A stretch of 64,000 nt of DNA from positions 372,001 through 436,000 of the forward strand of contig NZ_JAHCDI010000003.1 in the NCBI RefSeq assembly GCF_019697375.1. The letters run 5' to 3'. The notes below the pieces were generated by a model. It saw only the letters and a list, made by a program, of their open reading frames with translations, did no database searches and was not told the origin of the DNA. The position numbers and the translations under genes were made by a program. Origin of the DNA: Micromonospora tarapacensis (GTDB lineage: Bacteria > Actinomycetota > Actinomycetes > Mycobacteriales > Micromonosporaceae). Below, piece after piece: positions 46,292 through 54,638 of this stretch. Positions within the stretch are counted from its first letter, which is position 1. Each line of letters opens with the position of its first letter.

Positions 46292-47365
46292 ATGACCCCC
46301 GGTGGCTCCCAGAGCCTTCCGGGGGTCGTCGTCGTGACCGGGGTCAGTCGATACCTCGGCGCACACGTCGCCGGCCGGCTCGCCGCCGATCCCCGGATCG
46401 ACCGCGTCATCGGCATCGACCTGCCCGACTCGGGCCCAGAGGTCGGCGGCCTGCTCGACCAGGTCGAACGGGTGCACGTCGACCCCGGGTCGCTCGGCGG
46501 GCTCCTCGCCGACCTCGACGTCGACACCGTGGTGCATCTTGCCCTGGTCACCGCCCCCGATCCGCAGCACGGCGGTCGGGCGGCGATGAAGGAGCAGAAC
46601 GTCATCGGCACCATGCAGCTGCTTGCCGCCTGCCAGCGGGCGCCCCGGCTCCGGAAGATCGTCGTCCGCTCGTCCACCGCGGCGTACGGCGCCTCGTTCC
46701 GGGACCCGGCCGTCTTCACCGAGGAGACCGAGCCGCGCGAGGTGCCGCGCGGCGGGTTCGGCCGCGACATCCTCGACATCGAGGGGTACGTCCGCGGCTT
46801 CCGCCGCCGGCATGGCGACGTCACCGCCACCGTGCTGCGGTTCGCGCCGTTCATCGGCTCCACGGCGGACACCACGCTGACCCGCTATTTCTCCCAGCCG
46901 GTGGTGCCCACCATCTTCGGCCGGGACGCCAGGTTGCAGTTCCTGCACTTCGACGACGCGTTGGAGGTGCTGCACCGGTCGGTCGTCGAGGATCATCCGG
47001 GTACGTACAACGTCGCCGGGCCCGGGGTGCTCGCGCTGTCCCAGGCGATCCGCCGGGCCGGCCGGATTGCCGTGCCGGTGTTGGAGCCGGGCCTGTCCGG
47101 CGCGGTCGCCCTCGCCCGGACCATGGGCTTCGGCCGCTACGGCCTCGACCAGGTCGACCTCTTCGTGCATGGCCGGGTGGTGGACATCTCCCGGCTGGAG
47201 CACGAGTACGGTTTCACGCCCCGCTCGACGGCCGTCGCCTTCGACGACTTCATCCGCGCGCACCACGGCCGTGCCGTGGTGACCCGGGAACAGCTGGCCG
47301 CCGCCGAGCAACTGGTGCTCGACCGCATCCGGCAGGTCCGTGCCGCCGTCCGGGAGCGGTCGTGA
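46292..47365 (+). CDS. NAD-dependent epimerase/dehydratase family protein
   Basis: I choose ATG 46292 (GGGGAGG nine bases upstream; 357 residues) over an ATG-less extension back to 46172. The SDR-extended Rossmann motif is VVVTGVSRYLGAHVAGRLA. Active-site elements are altered: VRSSTAAYGAS supplies Ser/Thr, but the YxxxK pair is replaced by EGYVRGFRRRHGD, so catalysis by the usual Tyr-Lys pair is uncertain. The mycobacterial counterpart (Rv0501-type) sits in the same place. It overlaps the acyltransferase gene by 4 bases. Confidence 0.85.
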   Translation: MTPGGSQSLPGVVVVTGVSRYLGAHVAGRLAADPRIDRVIGIDLPDSGPEVGGLLDQVERVHVDPGSLGGLLADLDVDTVVHLALVTAPDPQHGGRAAMKEQNVIGTMQLLAACQRAPRLRKIVVRSSTAAYGASFRDPAVFTEETEPREVPRGGFGRDILDIEGYVRGFRRRHGDVTATVLRFAPFIGSTADTTLTRYFSQPVVPTIFGRDARLQFLHFDDALEVLHRSVVEDHPGTYNVAGPGVLALSQAIRRAGRIAVPVLEPGLSGAVALARTMGFGRYGLDQVDLFVHGRVVDISRLEHEYGFTPRSTAVAFDDFIRAHHGRAVVTREQLAAAEQLVLDRIRQVRAAVRERS

Positions 47366-48339
47366 CCGGGCCGGACGACCAGCGTGACGACTCCCGGCTG
47401 GAGGACCGGTACGCCGTACCGCCGCCGGTCGTGCCGGACGCGGACCCGGTGCGGCGCAACGGGTATCAGCCGGCCCTGCCGGCCGTGCCGGATCAGCCGG
47501 GCGATGTCTGGGACCGTCGGGTCGCCGGCGGCCTGGCCTTCCTGCGTCGGCGGTTGGCCGGCGACTACGAGGTGGACGAGTTCGGCTTCGACCCGGAGCT
47601 GACCGAGGCGGTCTTCCATCCGCCGCTGCGCCGGCTCTACCGGGACTGGTTCCGCACCGAGGTCAGCGGCCTGGAGAACGTGTCCGACGGGGCGGGACTG
47701 GTGGTCGGCAACCACTCGGGCACCGTGGCCCTGGACGCGCTGATCCTCTCCACCGCCCTGCACCACGAGCACCCGGCCCACCGCCATCTGCGGCTGCTCG
47801 CCGCCGACCTGGTCTTCCGGGTGCCGTTGGTCTCCGAGATCGCCCGCAAGACCGGGGGCACGGTGGCGTGCAGCCCCGACGTGGAGCGGTTGCTGCGCGG
47901 CGGCGAGCTGGTAGGCGTCTTCCCGGAGGGCTTCAAGGGCGTCGGCAAGCTGTACGCGGAGCGCTACAAGCTGCAACGCTTCGGTCGGGGCGGCTTCGTC
48001 TCGGCGGCGCTGCGCACCGGCACCCCGATCATTCCCGTCGCCATCGTCGGCGGCGAGGAGATCTACCCGATGCTCGCCGACATCAAGCCGCTCGCGCGGC
48101 TGCTCAAGTTGCCGTACTTCCCGGTGACGCCGACCTTCCCGTGGCTCGGGCCGCTGGGCATGGTGCCGTTGCCCAGCAAGTGGCTGATCGAGTTCTGCCC
48201 GCCGATCCCGACGGCCCATCTGGTCGACTCCGCGGACGATCCGCTGGTCGTGTTCAACCTCGCCGACCAGGTGCGGGAGACTATCCAGCAGACCCTGTAC
48301 CAGTTGCTGGAACGGCGTCCGGATCCGTTCGGCCCCTAG
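47362..48339 (+). CDS. 1-acylglycerol-3-phosphate acyltransferase-like (PlsC family) protein
   Basis: The protein has 325 residues from GTG 47362 (GTGA overlap). After a variable, acidic N-terminus the PlsC domain starts near residue 95. The catalytic block VVGNHSGTVALDALIL has His and Asp but with six residues between, rather than the four of classical HX4D enzymes; the mycobacterial Rv0502-type proteins share this form. GVFPEGFKGVGK is the acceptor-site motif and IIPVAIVGGEEIYPM the later strand. It probably acylates a lipid at the inner face of the membrane. Confidence 0.85.
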   Translation: MTGPDDQRDDSRLEDRYAVPPPVVPDADPVRRNGYQPALPAVPDQPGDVWDRRVAGGLAFLRRRLAGDYEVDEFGFDPELTEAVFHPPLRRLYRDWFRTEVSGLENVSDGAGLVVGNHSGTVALDALILSTALHHEHPAHRHLRLLAADLVFRVPLVSEIARKTGGTVACSPDVERLLRGGELVGVFPEGFKGVGKLYAERYKLQRFGRGGFVSAALRTGTPIIPVAIVGGEEIYPMLADIKPLARLLKLPYFPVTPTFPWLGPLGMVPLPSKWLIEFCPPIPTAHLVDSADDPLVVFNLADQVRETIQQTLYQLLERRPDPFGP

Positions 48340-48387
48340 ACTCCAGGTGCACCGAGAAGCGGCGCCGCAACGCCAGCCCGCTACCGG

Positions 48388-49248
48388 TCAGGAGCAGCGG
48401 CCCGGGACGGGGCCAAGATCGTCGCTGGTGGTGGTGGCGTGCCGGCCGCAGGCGATGGCGGCGCGCAGTGCGTCGGCGCGATCGGCGACCGACTCCAGCA
48501 GGGCCAGCGACTGCGAGGTACGTCCCCGGTCGGCCCGGGTGCCGCTACCGGTCAGCGCGTCGAGGGACCGCCGCTGCCGGGTGAGGAACGCGTCGACCGC
48601 GTCCAGGGCCGCGGGATCCGAGCGCTGGGTGGCCGCCCCGGTGAGCAGGCGTACGCCCTGCCGGGTGTCCGCGTCCATGTCGTCCAGCACCGCGCTGTAC
48701 CCGGCTCGGTTGCCCCGCAGCGAGGACGCCTCGGCAAGGCGGGTACGGGCGAAGTCGAGGAAGAGTTGGCCCCGGCTGATGTCGGATCCGGTCAGCGCGA
48801 GCTGGGCCCGTTCGGTGCCGCGCTTCATCCCGTAGAGCGCGTCACCGGGTACGGCGTCTTCGCTGGCGGCCGAGATGCCGGAGACGGCGACGGCGCCGAC
48901 CGCGATGCCGACCAGGATCGCACCCCGGGCCCGGGCCCGGCGGGCGGTGACGGCCGGCAGCAGTGATGCGCGGCCGGAGGTCGATCTCTCCACCGGCTGA
49001 GCTGCGGCGGGTGTGCCGATGCCGTCGCGGGTGGCGGTGGCCAGCAGCATCGCCCGCAGGCCGGTCCGGAATTCCGGGTCGACCTCGGCCGCGGGCGGGC
49101 TGGTCCCGAGCTTCTGGCCGAGCAGGACGAGCGGCACGAGCTGGCCGTCGTCCCGGGATCGGACGTGATGGCGTCGGCCGCCGTTGGCTTCGTCGAGAAG
49201 CTGCGCGAAGCGCTCGGCGCGCCGACGGGAGAAGAGGGCGTTATCCAC
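48388..49248 (-). CDS. DUF5667-domain membrane protein next to the BldN-like sigma factor
   Basis: The protein has 286 residues from GTG 49248. A cytoplasmic N-terminus begins NALFSRRRAERFAQLLDE. One membrane helix follows (AILVGIAVGAVAVSGISAAS, about residues 108-127). The extracellular helical part starts DAVPGDALYGMKRGTERAQLAL, the hallmark of DUF5667. Such genes often follow ECF sigma genes of the BldN group; an anti-sigma role is possible but the ZAS motif is absent. It may be a target of that sigma factor, as its upstream region has a BldN-like promoter. Confidence 0.82.
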   Translation of the reverse strand: MDNALFSRRRAERFAQLLDEANGGRRHHVRSRDDGQLVPLVLLGQKLGTSPPAAEVDPEFRTGLRAMLLATATRDGIGTPAAAQPVERSTSGRASLLPAVTARRARARGAILVGIAVGAVAVSGISAASEDAVPGDALYGMKRGTERAQLALTGSDISRGQLFLDFARTRLAEASSLRGNRAGYSAVLDDMDADTRQGVRLLTGAATQRSDPAALDAVDAFLTRQRRSLDALTGSGTRADRGRTSQSLALLESVADRADALRAAIACGRHATTTSDDLGPVPGRCS

Positions 49249-49403
49249 CGCGGCACCTCCTCTCGCTGGTCACGGCCGGTCGGCCGGGTGCACCGCCAGC
49301 GACCGATGACCTCGTGACACCACGGCGAAGGCCGTCGTTGGCATCGTCGCAGGTCATCCGGAGGGGCCCGGGTGTTCCCGGCCTGTAACCGGTCGCACCC
49401 GGA

Positions 49404-49432
49404 AAAACGCGCCGGGCCGGGAGCGGGTTACG
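49404..49432 (-). promoter_or_regulatory. Candidate BldN-type ECF promoter for the DUF5667 gene
   Basis: On the minus strand CGTAAC (49427-49432), 17 bases and CGTTTT (49404-49409) resemble the CGTAAC/CGTT pair described for BldN-dependent promoters, from memory. It lies 156 bases before the GTG. The rest of the 289-base gap shows no gene. Confidence 0.35.
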
Positions 49433-49537
49433 GGCCGGCCGGTGCCGAAATTACGCAAAGTGATCGCTTCTTGGTCACGGAGAGTGCGAAGCCACCAGGG
49501 CTACCGGTGGTGGCTGCGACGGTGCCGCCGGTCCGGG

Positions 49538-50485
49538 TCACGGCTGGAAACCGTCTGGGAGCAGCCGGGCCAGGGCGCGGACGGCCCGGTACTGGAGTGC
49601 CTTGATCGCGCCCTCGTTCTTGCCCATCGCCCGGGCCGTCTCCGCCACCGAGAAGCCCTGGAGGAAGCGGAGGACGATGCACTCCTGCTGCTCGGGATTG
49701 AGGCGCTTGACCGCCGTCAACAGTGCGACGTTTGTGATGTGTTCCACCACCGCGGCCTCCGGGCTGCCCTCCGGGCCCCGGTCCTCGCGGTCGGCGTCGA
49801 GCACGTCGCCGGTGGTCACCTCCAGCCGGTACCGGCCGGACTTGAAGTGGTCGGCGACCAGGTTGCGCGCGATGGTCACCAACCAGGCCCCGAGGTCGCG
49901 GCCCTGCCAGGTGAAGCTGCCGATCCGTTTGAGGGCCCTCAGGAAGGTGTCGGAGGTGAGGTCCTCGGCGAGTTGCCGGTTGCCGACCCGGAAGTAGACG
50001 AAGCGGAAGACGGTGTCGACGTAACGGTCGTAGATCAGCCCGAACGCCTCGGCCTCGCCGGCCTGGGCGCGTTCGACCAGAGCCCAGACCTCGGTGGCCG
50101 GGTCGGACGGGTCGGGACGGCTCGGGAATCCGGTGGAGGTGCCGGTCGAGGCGCTCACCGCCGGAAGTACCGCGGTCTCGGTCGTCGACACCTCGGTCAC
50201 CGGAGCGTCACCGCCGCGGCGGGCCTGTGCCGGCATCGTCGGCCGGCTCGGCGAGGCGACCCGACCCCCGGCGGGTTTCGCGTTGCCGCCGGGTACCGGT
50301 GGTCGATGCGGTGGCTCGTTCTGGTGTGGCCGGCTGCCCACCCGCCCCGCGGCGCTCTCGCCCCGGACGGTGAGGTTGCCCGTCACATCCTGCGGGCTGT
50401 GGGCGCCGCCGCGTTCGTTGACCGGCGTACGGGCGACCGGACCGGTCAGTCCGACCGGGCGTTCCACGAAACCGAAGGCGGTCAT
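49538..50485 (-). CDS. BldN-like ECF sigma factor with a long N-terminal extension
   Basis: The protein has 315 residues from ATG 50485. The first ~130 are Pro/Gly/Thr-rich and disordered. Region 2 then begins (EVWALVERAQAGEAEAFGLIYDRYVDTVFRFVYFRVGNRQLAEDLTSDTFLRALKRI) and region 4 follows (LLTAVKRLNPEQQECIVLRFLQGFSVAETARAMGKNEGAIKALQYRAVRALARLL). BldN of Streptomyces is likewise made with an N-terminal pro-sequence that is removed, so this extension may be a pro-peptide. An internal ATG at residue 83 could give a short form. The upstream 600 bases carry no gene. Confidence 0.88.
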   Translation of the reverse strand: MTAFGFVERPVGLTGPVARTPVNERGGAHSPQDVTGNLTVRGESAAGRVGSRPHQNEPPHRPPVPGGNAKPAGGRVASPSRPTMPAQARRGGDAPVTEVSTTETAVLPAVSASTGTSTGFPSRPDPSDPATEVWALVERAQAGEAEAFGLIYDRYVDTVFRFVYFRVGNRQLAEDLTSDTFLRALKRIGSFTWQGRDLGAWLVTIARNLVADHFKSGRYRLEVTTGDVLDADREDRGPEGSPEAAVVEHITNVALLTAVKRLNPEQQECIVLRFLQGFSVAETARAMGKNEGAIKALQYRAVRALARLLPDGFQP

Positions 50486-51098
50486 CGCACCGTCTCCGTT
50501 CCGTGGGTCGGCGCCGCGTGGGCGACGACCGGCCGACCGGCCGGGTCACCACCGGGCAGCGCGGCTCCGGGGCGTGCCGACGGGCGGCAGTTCCCCTTGA
50601 GGTGCTGGTCCAATGCGCTCAACGGCACGGGGGCCTCCTCGGGCTGAGGGGTGTCGACTCACGGCAAATGGGGTGAGCCGACCCGAGTGATGATAGGGCC
50701 AACGTCACCCGCGCGTGGCAAGTCCGTTACACAGGGCCGAAGTATTTCCCGACGTGTCGCACACCTGGCGGACCGGTTGTCCGTCGGGTGTGGTTGACAA
50801 TCGATCGCCCGGCTGTTCCCTGGCGGAGTCGCCGTTCGGCCTGGTAGCGGGCCAGATCGGCCGGGCGGGAGCCGGCCGGGCGGCGGCCGGCACGGCGCCC
50901 CGCCCCGACGCCGGCAGCGACCTGTCACCACGCCGGTCCGGCACCGTGGGTGACGCCGCCCCAGTTCCGTGCACGGGACCGCGTCGAGCGTCCTGGGCGC
51001 GGTCCGCGTTGTGCCAAGAGGAGCATGGCGCCGACCGGTGGACGCGAGACGTGGCCGACCGGATCGCGCTGTGCCAGACTCAGCCACCGTGCGGGCCG
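50486..51098. other. Long region without a recognisable gene
   Basis: No frame shows a protein I recognise, although several GC-rich frames stay open. Upstream of the sigma gene, GGGTGAGCCGACCCGAGTG (50669-50687) holds a GGGT...ACCC stem that may be regulatory. The rightmost part runs into a fragment of an acyl-CoA-ligase-like gene, so the region may be the scar of a deletion. Confidence 0.4.
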
Positions 51099-51346
51099 GT
51101 GCTCGCGGCGCATCCGTCGGTGGCCGAGTCGGCGGTAGTAGGCGTGCCGCACCCGGAGACCGGGGAAACTGTGCGGGGAGACCGGGGAAACTGTGCGGGG
51201 AGACCGGGGAAACTGTGCGGGCGTACCCGGCGCCAGCGTCGGGGGACCGGGTGACCGGGGCGGAGCTGATCGTGCCGTCCCCGGCGGCCCTGCCCGAGAC
51301 TGACCAGTCGGCACCGGCCGGCACGACGGAGGAGACCGATGCGTGA
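51099..51346 (+). pseudogene. C-terminal remnant of an AMP-dependent synthetase/ligase
   Basis: The frame of 51099 reads VLAAHPSVAESAVVGVPHPETGETV, the conserved start of the AMP-binding C-terminal domain. After three 22-bp tandem units the sequence resumes one frame away as ETGETVRAYPAPASGDRVTG and AELIVPSPAALPETD, ending at 51346. Removing two units (44 bases) puts both parts in one frame, so repeat expansion broke the reading frame. The adenylation core that should precede it is missing, so this is a decayed fragment. It overlaps the glutaredoxin-like gene by 8 bases. Confidence 0.65.
51156..51221 (+). repeat. Three perfect 22-bp tandem repeats
   Basis: Units start at 51156, 51178 and 51200 and begin GAGACCGGGGAAACTGTGCG. 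The unit length is not a multiple of three. In the ligase remnant a single unit would encode ETGETVR. Confidence 0.95.
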
Positions 51347-51590
51347 GCCCCGCCTGACCCTGATCACCCGACCCGGCTGTCATCTGTGCGAGGACGCCAA
51401 GGCGGCGCTCGACCGGGTGGTCGCGGTCACCGGCGACCGGTGGACCGAGCGGGACGTCAGCGGCGATCTCGAAATGGAACGCGAGTACGGCGACCGGCTG
51501 CCCGTGGTGCTGCTCGACGGCAGGGAGCACGGCTACTGGCGGGTCGAGGAGGAGCGGCTGCTGAGGGAGCTGACCACCCCGCAGCTGTAG
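51339..51590 (+). CDS. Glutaredoxin-like thiol-disulfide protein
   Basis: The protein has 83 residues from ATG 51339. The fold starts PRLTLITRPGCHLCEDAKAALD, with a CxxC redox pair (CHLC), and ends DRLPVVLLDGREHGYWRVEEERLLREL, where the cis-Pro precedes a strand. The mycobacterial counterpart (Rv0508-type) lies directly before hemA. With mycothiol rather than glutathione as the cell's thiol, it may act like a mycoredoxin, which is inference. Confidence 0.88.
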   Translation: MREPRLTLITRPGCHLCEDAKAALDRVVAVTGDRWTERDVSGDLEMEREYGDRLPVVLLDGREHGYWRVEEERLLRELTTPQL

Positions 51591-51624
51591 CGCCCGCGCT
51601 GGTGGCGGCGGATAGGCTGCGGCG

Positions 51625-52308
51625 ATGACTTCGGCATGTCCGCACCTGGTGTGGGACTGGAACGGCACCCTGCTCAATGATCTCGATCTGGTCGTGGCCT
51701 GCACCAATGCGGTGTTCGCCAGCGAGGGCGGGCCGACGGTGACGGCGGACGAGCACCGGGTCCGGTTCCGCCGGCCGATCGCCGACTACTACGCGGAGGT
51801 GCTCGGCCGAGCGGTGGACGACGAGGCGTTCGGCCGGCTGGACAAGATCTTCCATGACGCGTACCGCCTGGGCCTGACCACGTGTGCGCTGGCGCACGAC
51901 GCGTTGGACGCGATGGCGGCCTGGCCGGGCAGCCAGTCGCTGCTGTCGATGTGGTTCCACGACGAGCTGGTGCCCGCGGTCCGCACCTACGGGTTGACCG
52001 GGCGGTTCGCCCGGGTGGACGGGCTGCGGGCGCAGGTCGGCGGTGACCGCAAGGCGGAGTCGTTGGCGCGGCACCTCGACGAGCTGGGGGTGGACGGCGG
52101 TTCGGTGGTGCTGATCGGCGACTCGGTCGACGACGCCGACGCCGCGCTCTCGGTTGGCGGTCGTGCCGTCCTGTACGCCGGCGGTTTCACCGCCCGTGCC
52201 CGTCTGCGCTCCTCCGGTCACCCGGTCGCCGACACGCTCACCGAGGCCGTGCAACTCGCCCACCAGGAGAGCACGCCGCGCGTGATTGGTCAGAGAAGTC
52301 GGGATTGA
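51625..52308 (+). CDS. HAD-superfamily phosphatase
   Basis: The protein has 227 residues from ATG 51625; TAGGCT ends 6 bases upstream (leaderless). Motif I is HLVWDWNGTLLND, with both catalytic Asp positions altered to WDWNG as in one well-known HAD subset: the nucleophile Asp is kept and the +2 residue is Asn. Motif IV is VVLIGDSVDDADAAL. A helical cap lies between them. The substrate is probably a small phosphorylated metabolite. Confidence 0.85.
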   Translation: MTSACPHLVWDWNGTLLNDLDLVVACTNAVFASEGGPTVTADEHRVRFRRPIADYYAEVLGRAVDDEAFGRLDKIFHDAYRLGLTTCALAHDALDAMAAWPGSQSLLSMWFHDELVPAVRTYGLTGRFARVDGLRAQVGGDRKAESLARHLDELGVDGGSVVLIGDSVDDADAALSVGGRAVLYAGGFTARARLRSSGHPVADTLTEAVQLAHQESTPRVIGQRSRD

Positions 52309-52405
52309 GCAATAATCGCGCGGGCGGCCGTGGTGAGCGGCCACGGTCGATCTTGCGGGACGGAGGGGCTGGTGAAGGCGCGGCGCGTGCCGACAAGATC
52401 GCGAT

Positions 52406-52434
52406 TTGTGCACGTCTTCACAAGCGCCTACTCT
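52406..52434 (+). promoter_or_regulatory. Rex operator overlapping the rex-hem promoter
   Basis: TTGTGCACGTCTTCACAA (52406-52423) differs from the streptomycete Rex operator TGTGAAC-N3-TTCACA at one core base. The same bases give a promoter: TTGTGC (52406-52411), 17 bases, TACTCT (52429-52434). A bound Rex dimer would cover the -35, so repression and relief by NADH fit directly. Confidence 0.85.
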
Positions 52435-52542
52435 GTAGTTCCGACGCGCCCCGCTAGCACAGCCGGCATCACCGGTCGCCAGTGGGAGTCCCGAAACGGC
52501 CGGCCGTTGGAGTTGGTCGAGGATCGCACCGCACGGAGTCTC

Positions 52543-53313
52543 ATGAGTCAGCACCGTCACCCCGGCGCGCCCGGCCGCGCCGGTGCCGTACCGGCGCTCC
52601 CGGACCTGCCCGAGGCGACGGTGGCCCGGCTCCCCGAATACCTCCGTGCCCTGCACAATCTCGCCGAAACCGGTCACGAGACGGTTTCCAGCGAAGGGCT
52701 GGCCAGCGCCGCCGGGGTGAACTCGGCCAAGCTTCGCAAGGATCTCTCCCAGCTCGGCTCGTACGGCACCCGTGGGGTCGGCTACGACGTCGCGTTGCTG
52801 ATCGAGCAGATCGAGTATGTGCTCGGGCTCACCCAGCGTCGGGCCGTGGCCCTGGTCGGCGTCGGTAATCTCGGTCACGCCCTGGCCGGCTACGACGGCT
52901 TCGCCAGCCGCGGCTTCCGGATCGCCGCCCTCTTCGACGCCGACCAGGAGCGGGTCGGCGAGGAGATCAACGGTCTGGTCGTCCGGCACGTGGACGAGCT
53001 GCCCCGGGTGGCTGCCGAGGAGTCGATCGCGATAGGCGTCATCGCCACCCCCGCGACGGCCGCCCAGCGGGTGGCGGACCAGCTGGTCGCCGTCGGTGTG
53101 ACCAGCATCCTGAACTTCGCGCCGTGCGTACTCTCGGTCCCCGAGGGGGTGGACGTGCGCAAGGTCGACCTCGCCATCGAGCTGCAGATCCTGTCGTTCC
53201 ACGAGCACCGCAAGGCATCCCTGACCGCGCTCCCCGCCGCCGGTGGGTCCGCCCTCACCGCCCTGCCCGGCGGCCTCGCGGTCACCGAGAGCCAGGAGGC
53301 GATCGGCACGTGA
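52543..53313 (+). CDS. rex: Redox-sensing transcriptional repressor Rex
   Basis: The protein has 256 residues from ATG 52543 (GGAG five bases upstream). An N-terminal winged helix (LPEYLRALHNLAETGHETVSSEGLASAAGVNSAKLRKDLSQLGSYGTRGVGY) is followed by a Rossmann domain (VALVGVGNLGHALAGYDGFASRGFRIAALFD). Then comes the domain-swapped C-terminal helix region. Rex binds its operators when NADH/NAD+ is low and leaves when NADH rises. It overlaps hemA by 4 bases, as in the rex-hemACD operon of Streptomyces coelicolor. The leader 52309-52542 holds its operator and promoter. Confidence 0.95.
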   Translation: MSQHRHPGAPGRAGAVPALPDLPEATVARLPEYLRALHNLAETGHETVSSEGLASAAGVNSAKLRKDLSQLGSYGTRGVGYDVALLIEQIEYVLGLTQRRAVALVGVGNLGHALAGYDGFASRGFRIAALFDADQERVGEEINGLVVRHVDELPRVAAEESIAIGVIATPATAAQRVADQLVAVGVTSILNFAPCVLSVPEGVDVRKVDLAIELQILSFHEHRKASLTALPAAGGSALTALPGGLAVTESQEAIGT

Positions 53314-54638
53314 AACTCCTCGTCGTCGGCGCGTCGTACCGCACCGCACCGGTCGCCACCCTGGAGCGACTCGCGGTGTCACCCAGCGGGCTCGACCGCA
53401 CCCTGGACCGCCTGATCGCGCAGCCGTACGTGAGCGAGGCCGTCCTCGTCTCCACCTGCAACCGGGTGGAGGTCTACGCGGCGGTGTCCGGTTTCCACGG
53501 TGGTCTCGGTGACATCTGCGCCGTCCTCGCCGAGCAGGCCGACTGCCCGCCGGCCGCCCTGGCCAGCCACCTCTACGTGCACTTCGACGCCGCCGCGGTG
53601 GACCACGTCTTCCGGGTGGCCGCCGGCCTGGACTCGATGGTGATCGGCGAGGCCCAGATCCTCGGTCAACTGCGCGACGCCTATCACTGGGCCAGCGGGG
53701 CGGACACCGCCGGGCGGTTGCTGCACGAGCTGATGCAGCAGGCGCTGCGGGTGGGTAAGCGGGCGCACTCGGAGACCGGCATCGACCGCGCCGGTCAGAG
53801 CGTGGTCACGGCCGCGTTGGGGCTGGCCGCCGGCCACCTCGACGACGACCTCACCGACCGTCCGGCGCTGGTCGTCGGGGCGGGTGCGATGGGCTCGCTG
53901 GGCGTGGCGACGCTGTCCCGGCTCGGTGCCGGGCCGCTGACCGTGACCAACCGGAGCACCGACCGGGCGGTCCGGCTGGCCGAGTCGTACGGCGCGGGTG
54001 CCCGGCCGATGGCCGAACTGGCCGACACGCTTTCCACGGTGGACATCGTAGTGGCCGCCACCGCCTCGACCGAACCGGTCCTCACCCGCGAGGTGGTCGC
54101 CGCGGCGACGGCCGAGCGTGGTCCGGAGCGCGGGCCGCTGGTCCTGCTCGATCTGGCCGTACCCCGCGACGTCGGTCCCGGCGTGGCCGAACTCCCCGGC
54201 GTCGAGGTGATCGACATCGACCGGATGGCGGCGCTGCTCGCCGATGGTCCGGTCGCCGCGGACGCCGCCGCCGTCGAGCGGATCGTGGCCGGCGAGGTCG
54301 AGTCCTTCCTCACCTGGCTGCGCGGCGCCGACGTGGCTCCGACCGTCGCCGCGCTACGTGGCCGGGCCGACGACGTGGTCGCCGCCGAGCTGCGCCGGCT
54401 CGCGCAGCGCCGCCCGGACCTCACCGACGACCAGCGCGCCGAGGTGGCCCGCACCGTGCACCGGGTGGTTCAACGGCTGCTGCACCAGCCGACCGTGCGG
54501 GTCCGCCAACTCGCTGCGGAGCCCGGCGGTGACCAGTACGCGGCCTTGCTGCGCGAGCTGTTCGACCTTCAGGTTCCGCAGACCTCGCCGGTGGACACCG
54601 TCCCCGACATCACCCCACCGACCGGAGGCGAGCGATGA
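53310..54638 (+). CDS. hemA: Glutamyl-tRNA reductase
   Basis: The protein has 442 residues from GTG 53310 (GTGA overlap). It reduces Glu-tRNA to glutamate 1-semialdehyde with NADPH, the entry to tetrapyrroles by the C5 route. The catalytic Cys50 lies in VLVSTCNRVEVY, followed by the substrate-binding GLDSMVIGEAQILGQLRDAY. The NADPH domain has ALVVGAGAMGSLGVATLSRLGAG and VTNRSTDRAVRLA, and the C-terminal dimerisation helices are complete. Confidence 0.95.
   Translation: MKLLVVGASYRTAPVATLERLAVSPSGLDRTLDRLIAQPYVSEAVLVSTCNRVEVYAAVSGFHGGLGDICAVLAEQADCPPAALASHLYVHFDAAAVDHVFRVAAGLDSMVIGEAQILGQLRDAYHWASGADTAGRLLHELMQQALRVGKRAHSETGIDRAGQSVVTAALGLAAGHLDDDLTDRPALVVGAGAMGSLGVATLSRLGAGPLTVTNRSTDRAVRLAESYGAGARPMAELADTLSTVDIVVAATASTEPVLTREVVAAATAERGPERGPLVLLDLAVPRDVGPGVAELPGVEVIDIDRMAALLADGPVAADAAAVERIVAGEVESFLTWLRGADVAPTVAALRGRADDVVAAELRRLAQRRPDLTDDQRAEVARTVHRVVQRLLHQPTVRVRQLAAEPGGDQYAALLRELFDLQVPQTSPVDTVPDITPPTGGER

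Noticed and set aside
51156..51221. CRISPR-like array
   Set aside because: The three 22-bp units are directly abutting without spacers and lie in a gene remnant.
50969..51346. 125-residue ORF before the glutaredoxin-like gene
   Set aside because: Only its end resembles a protein (AMP-ligase C-terminal domain), and that is better explained as a remnant crossing the tandem repeat.
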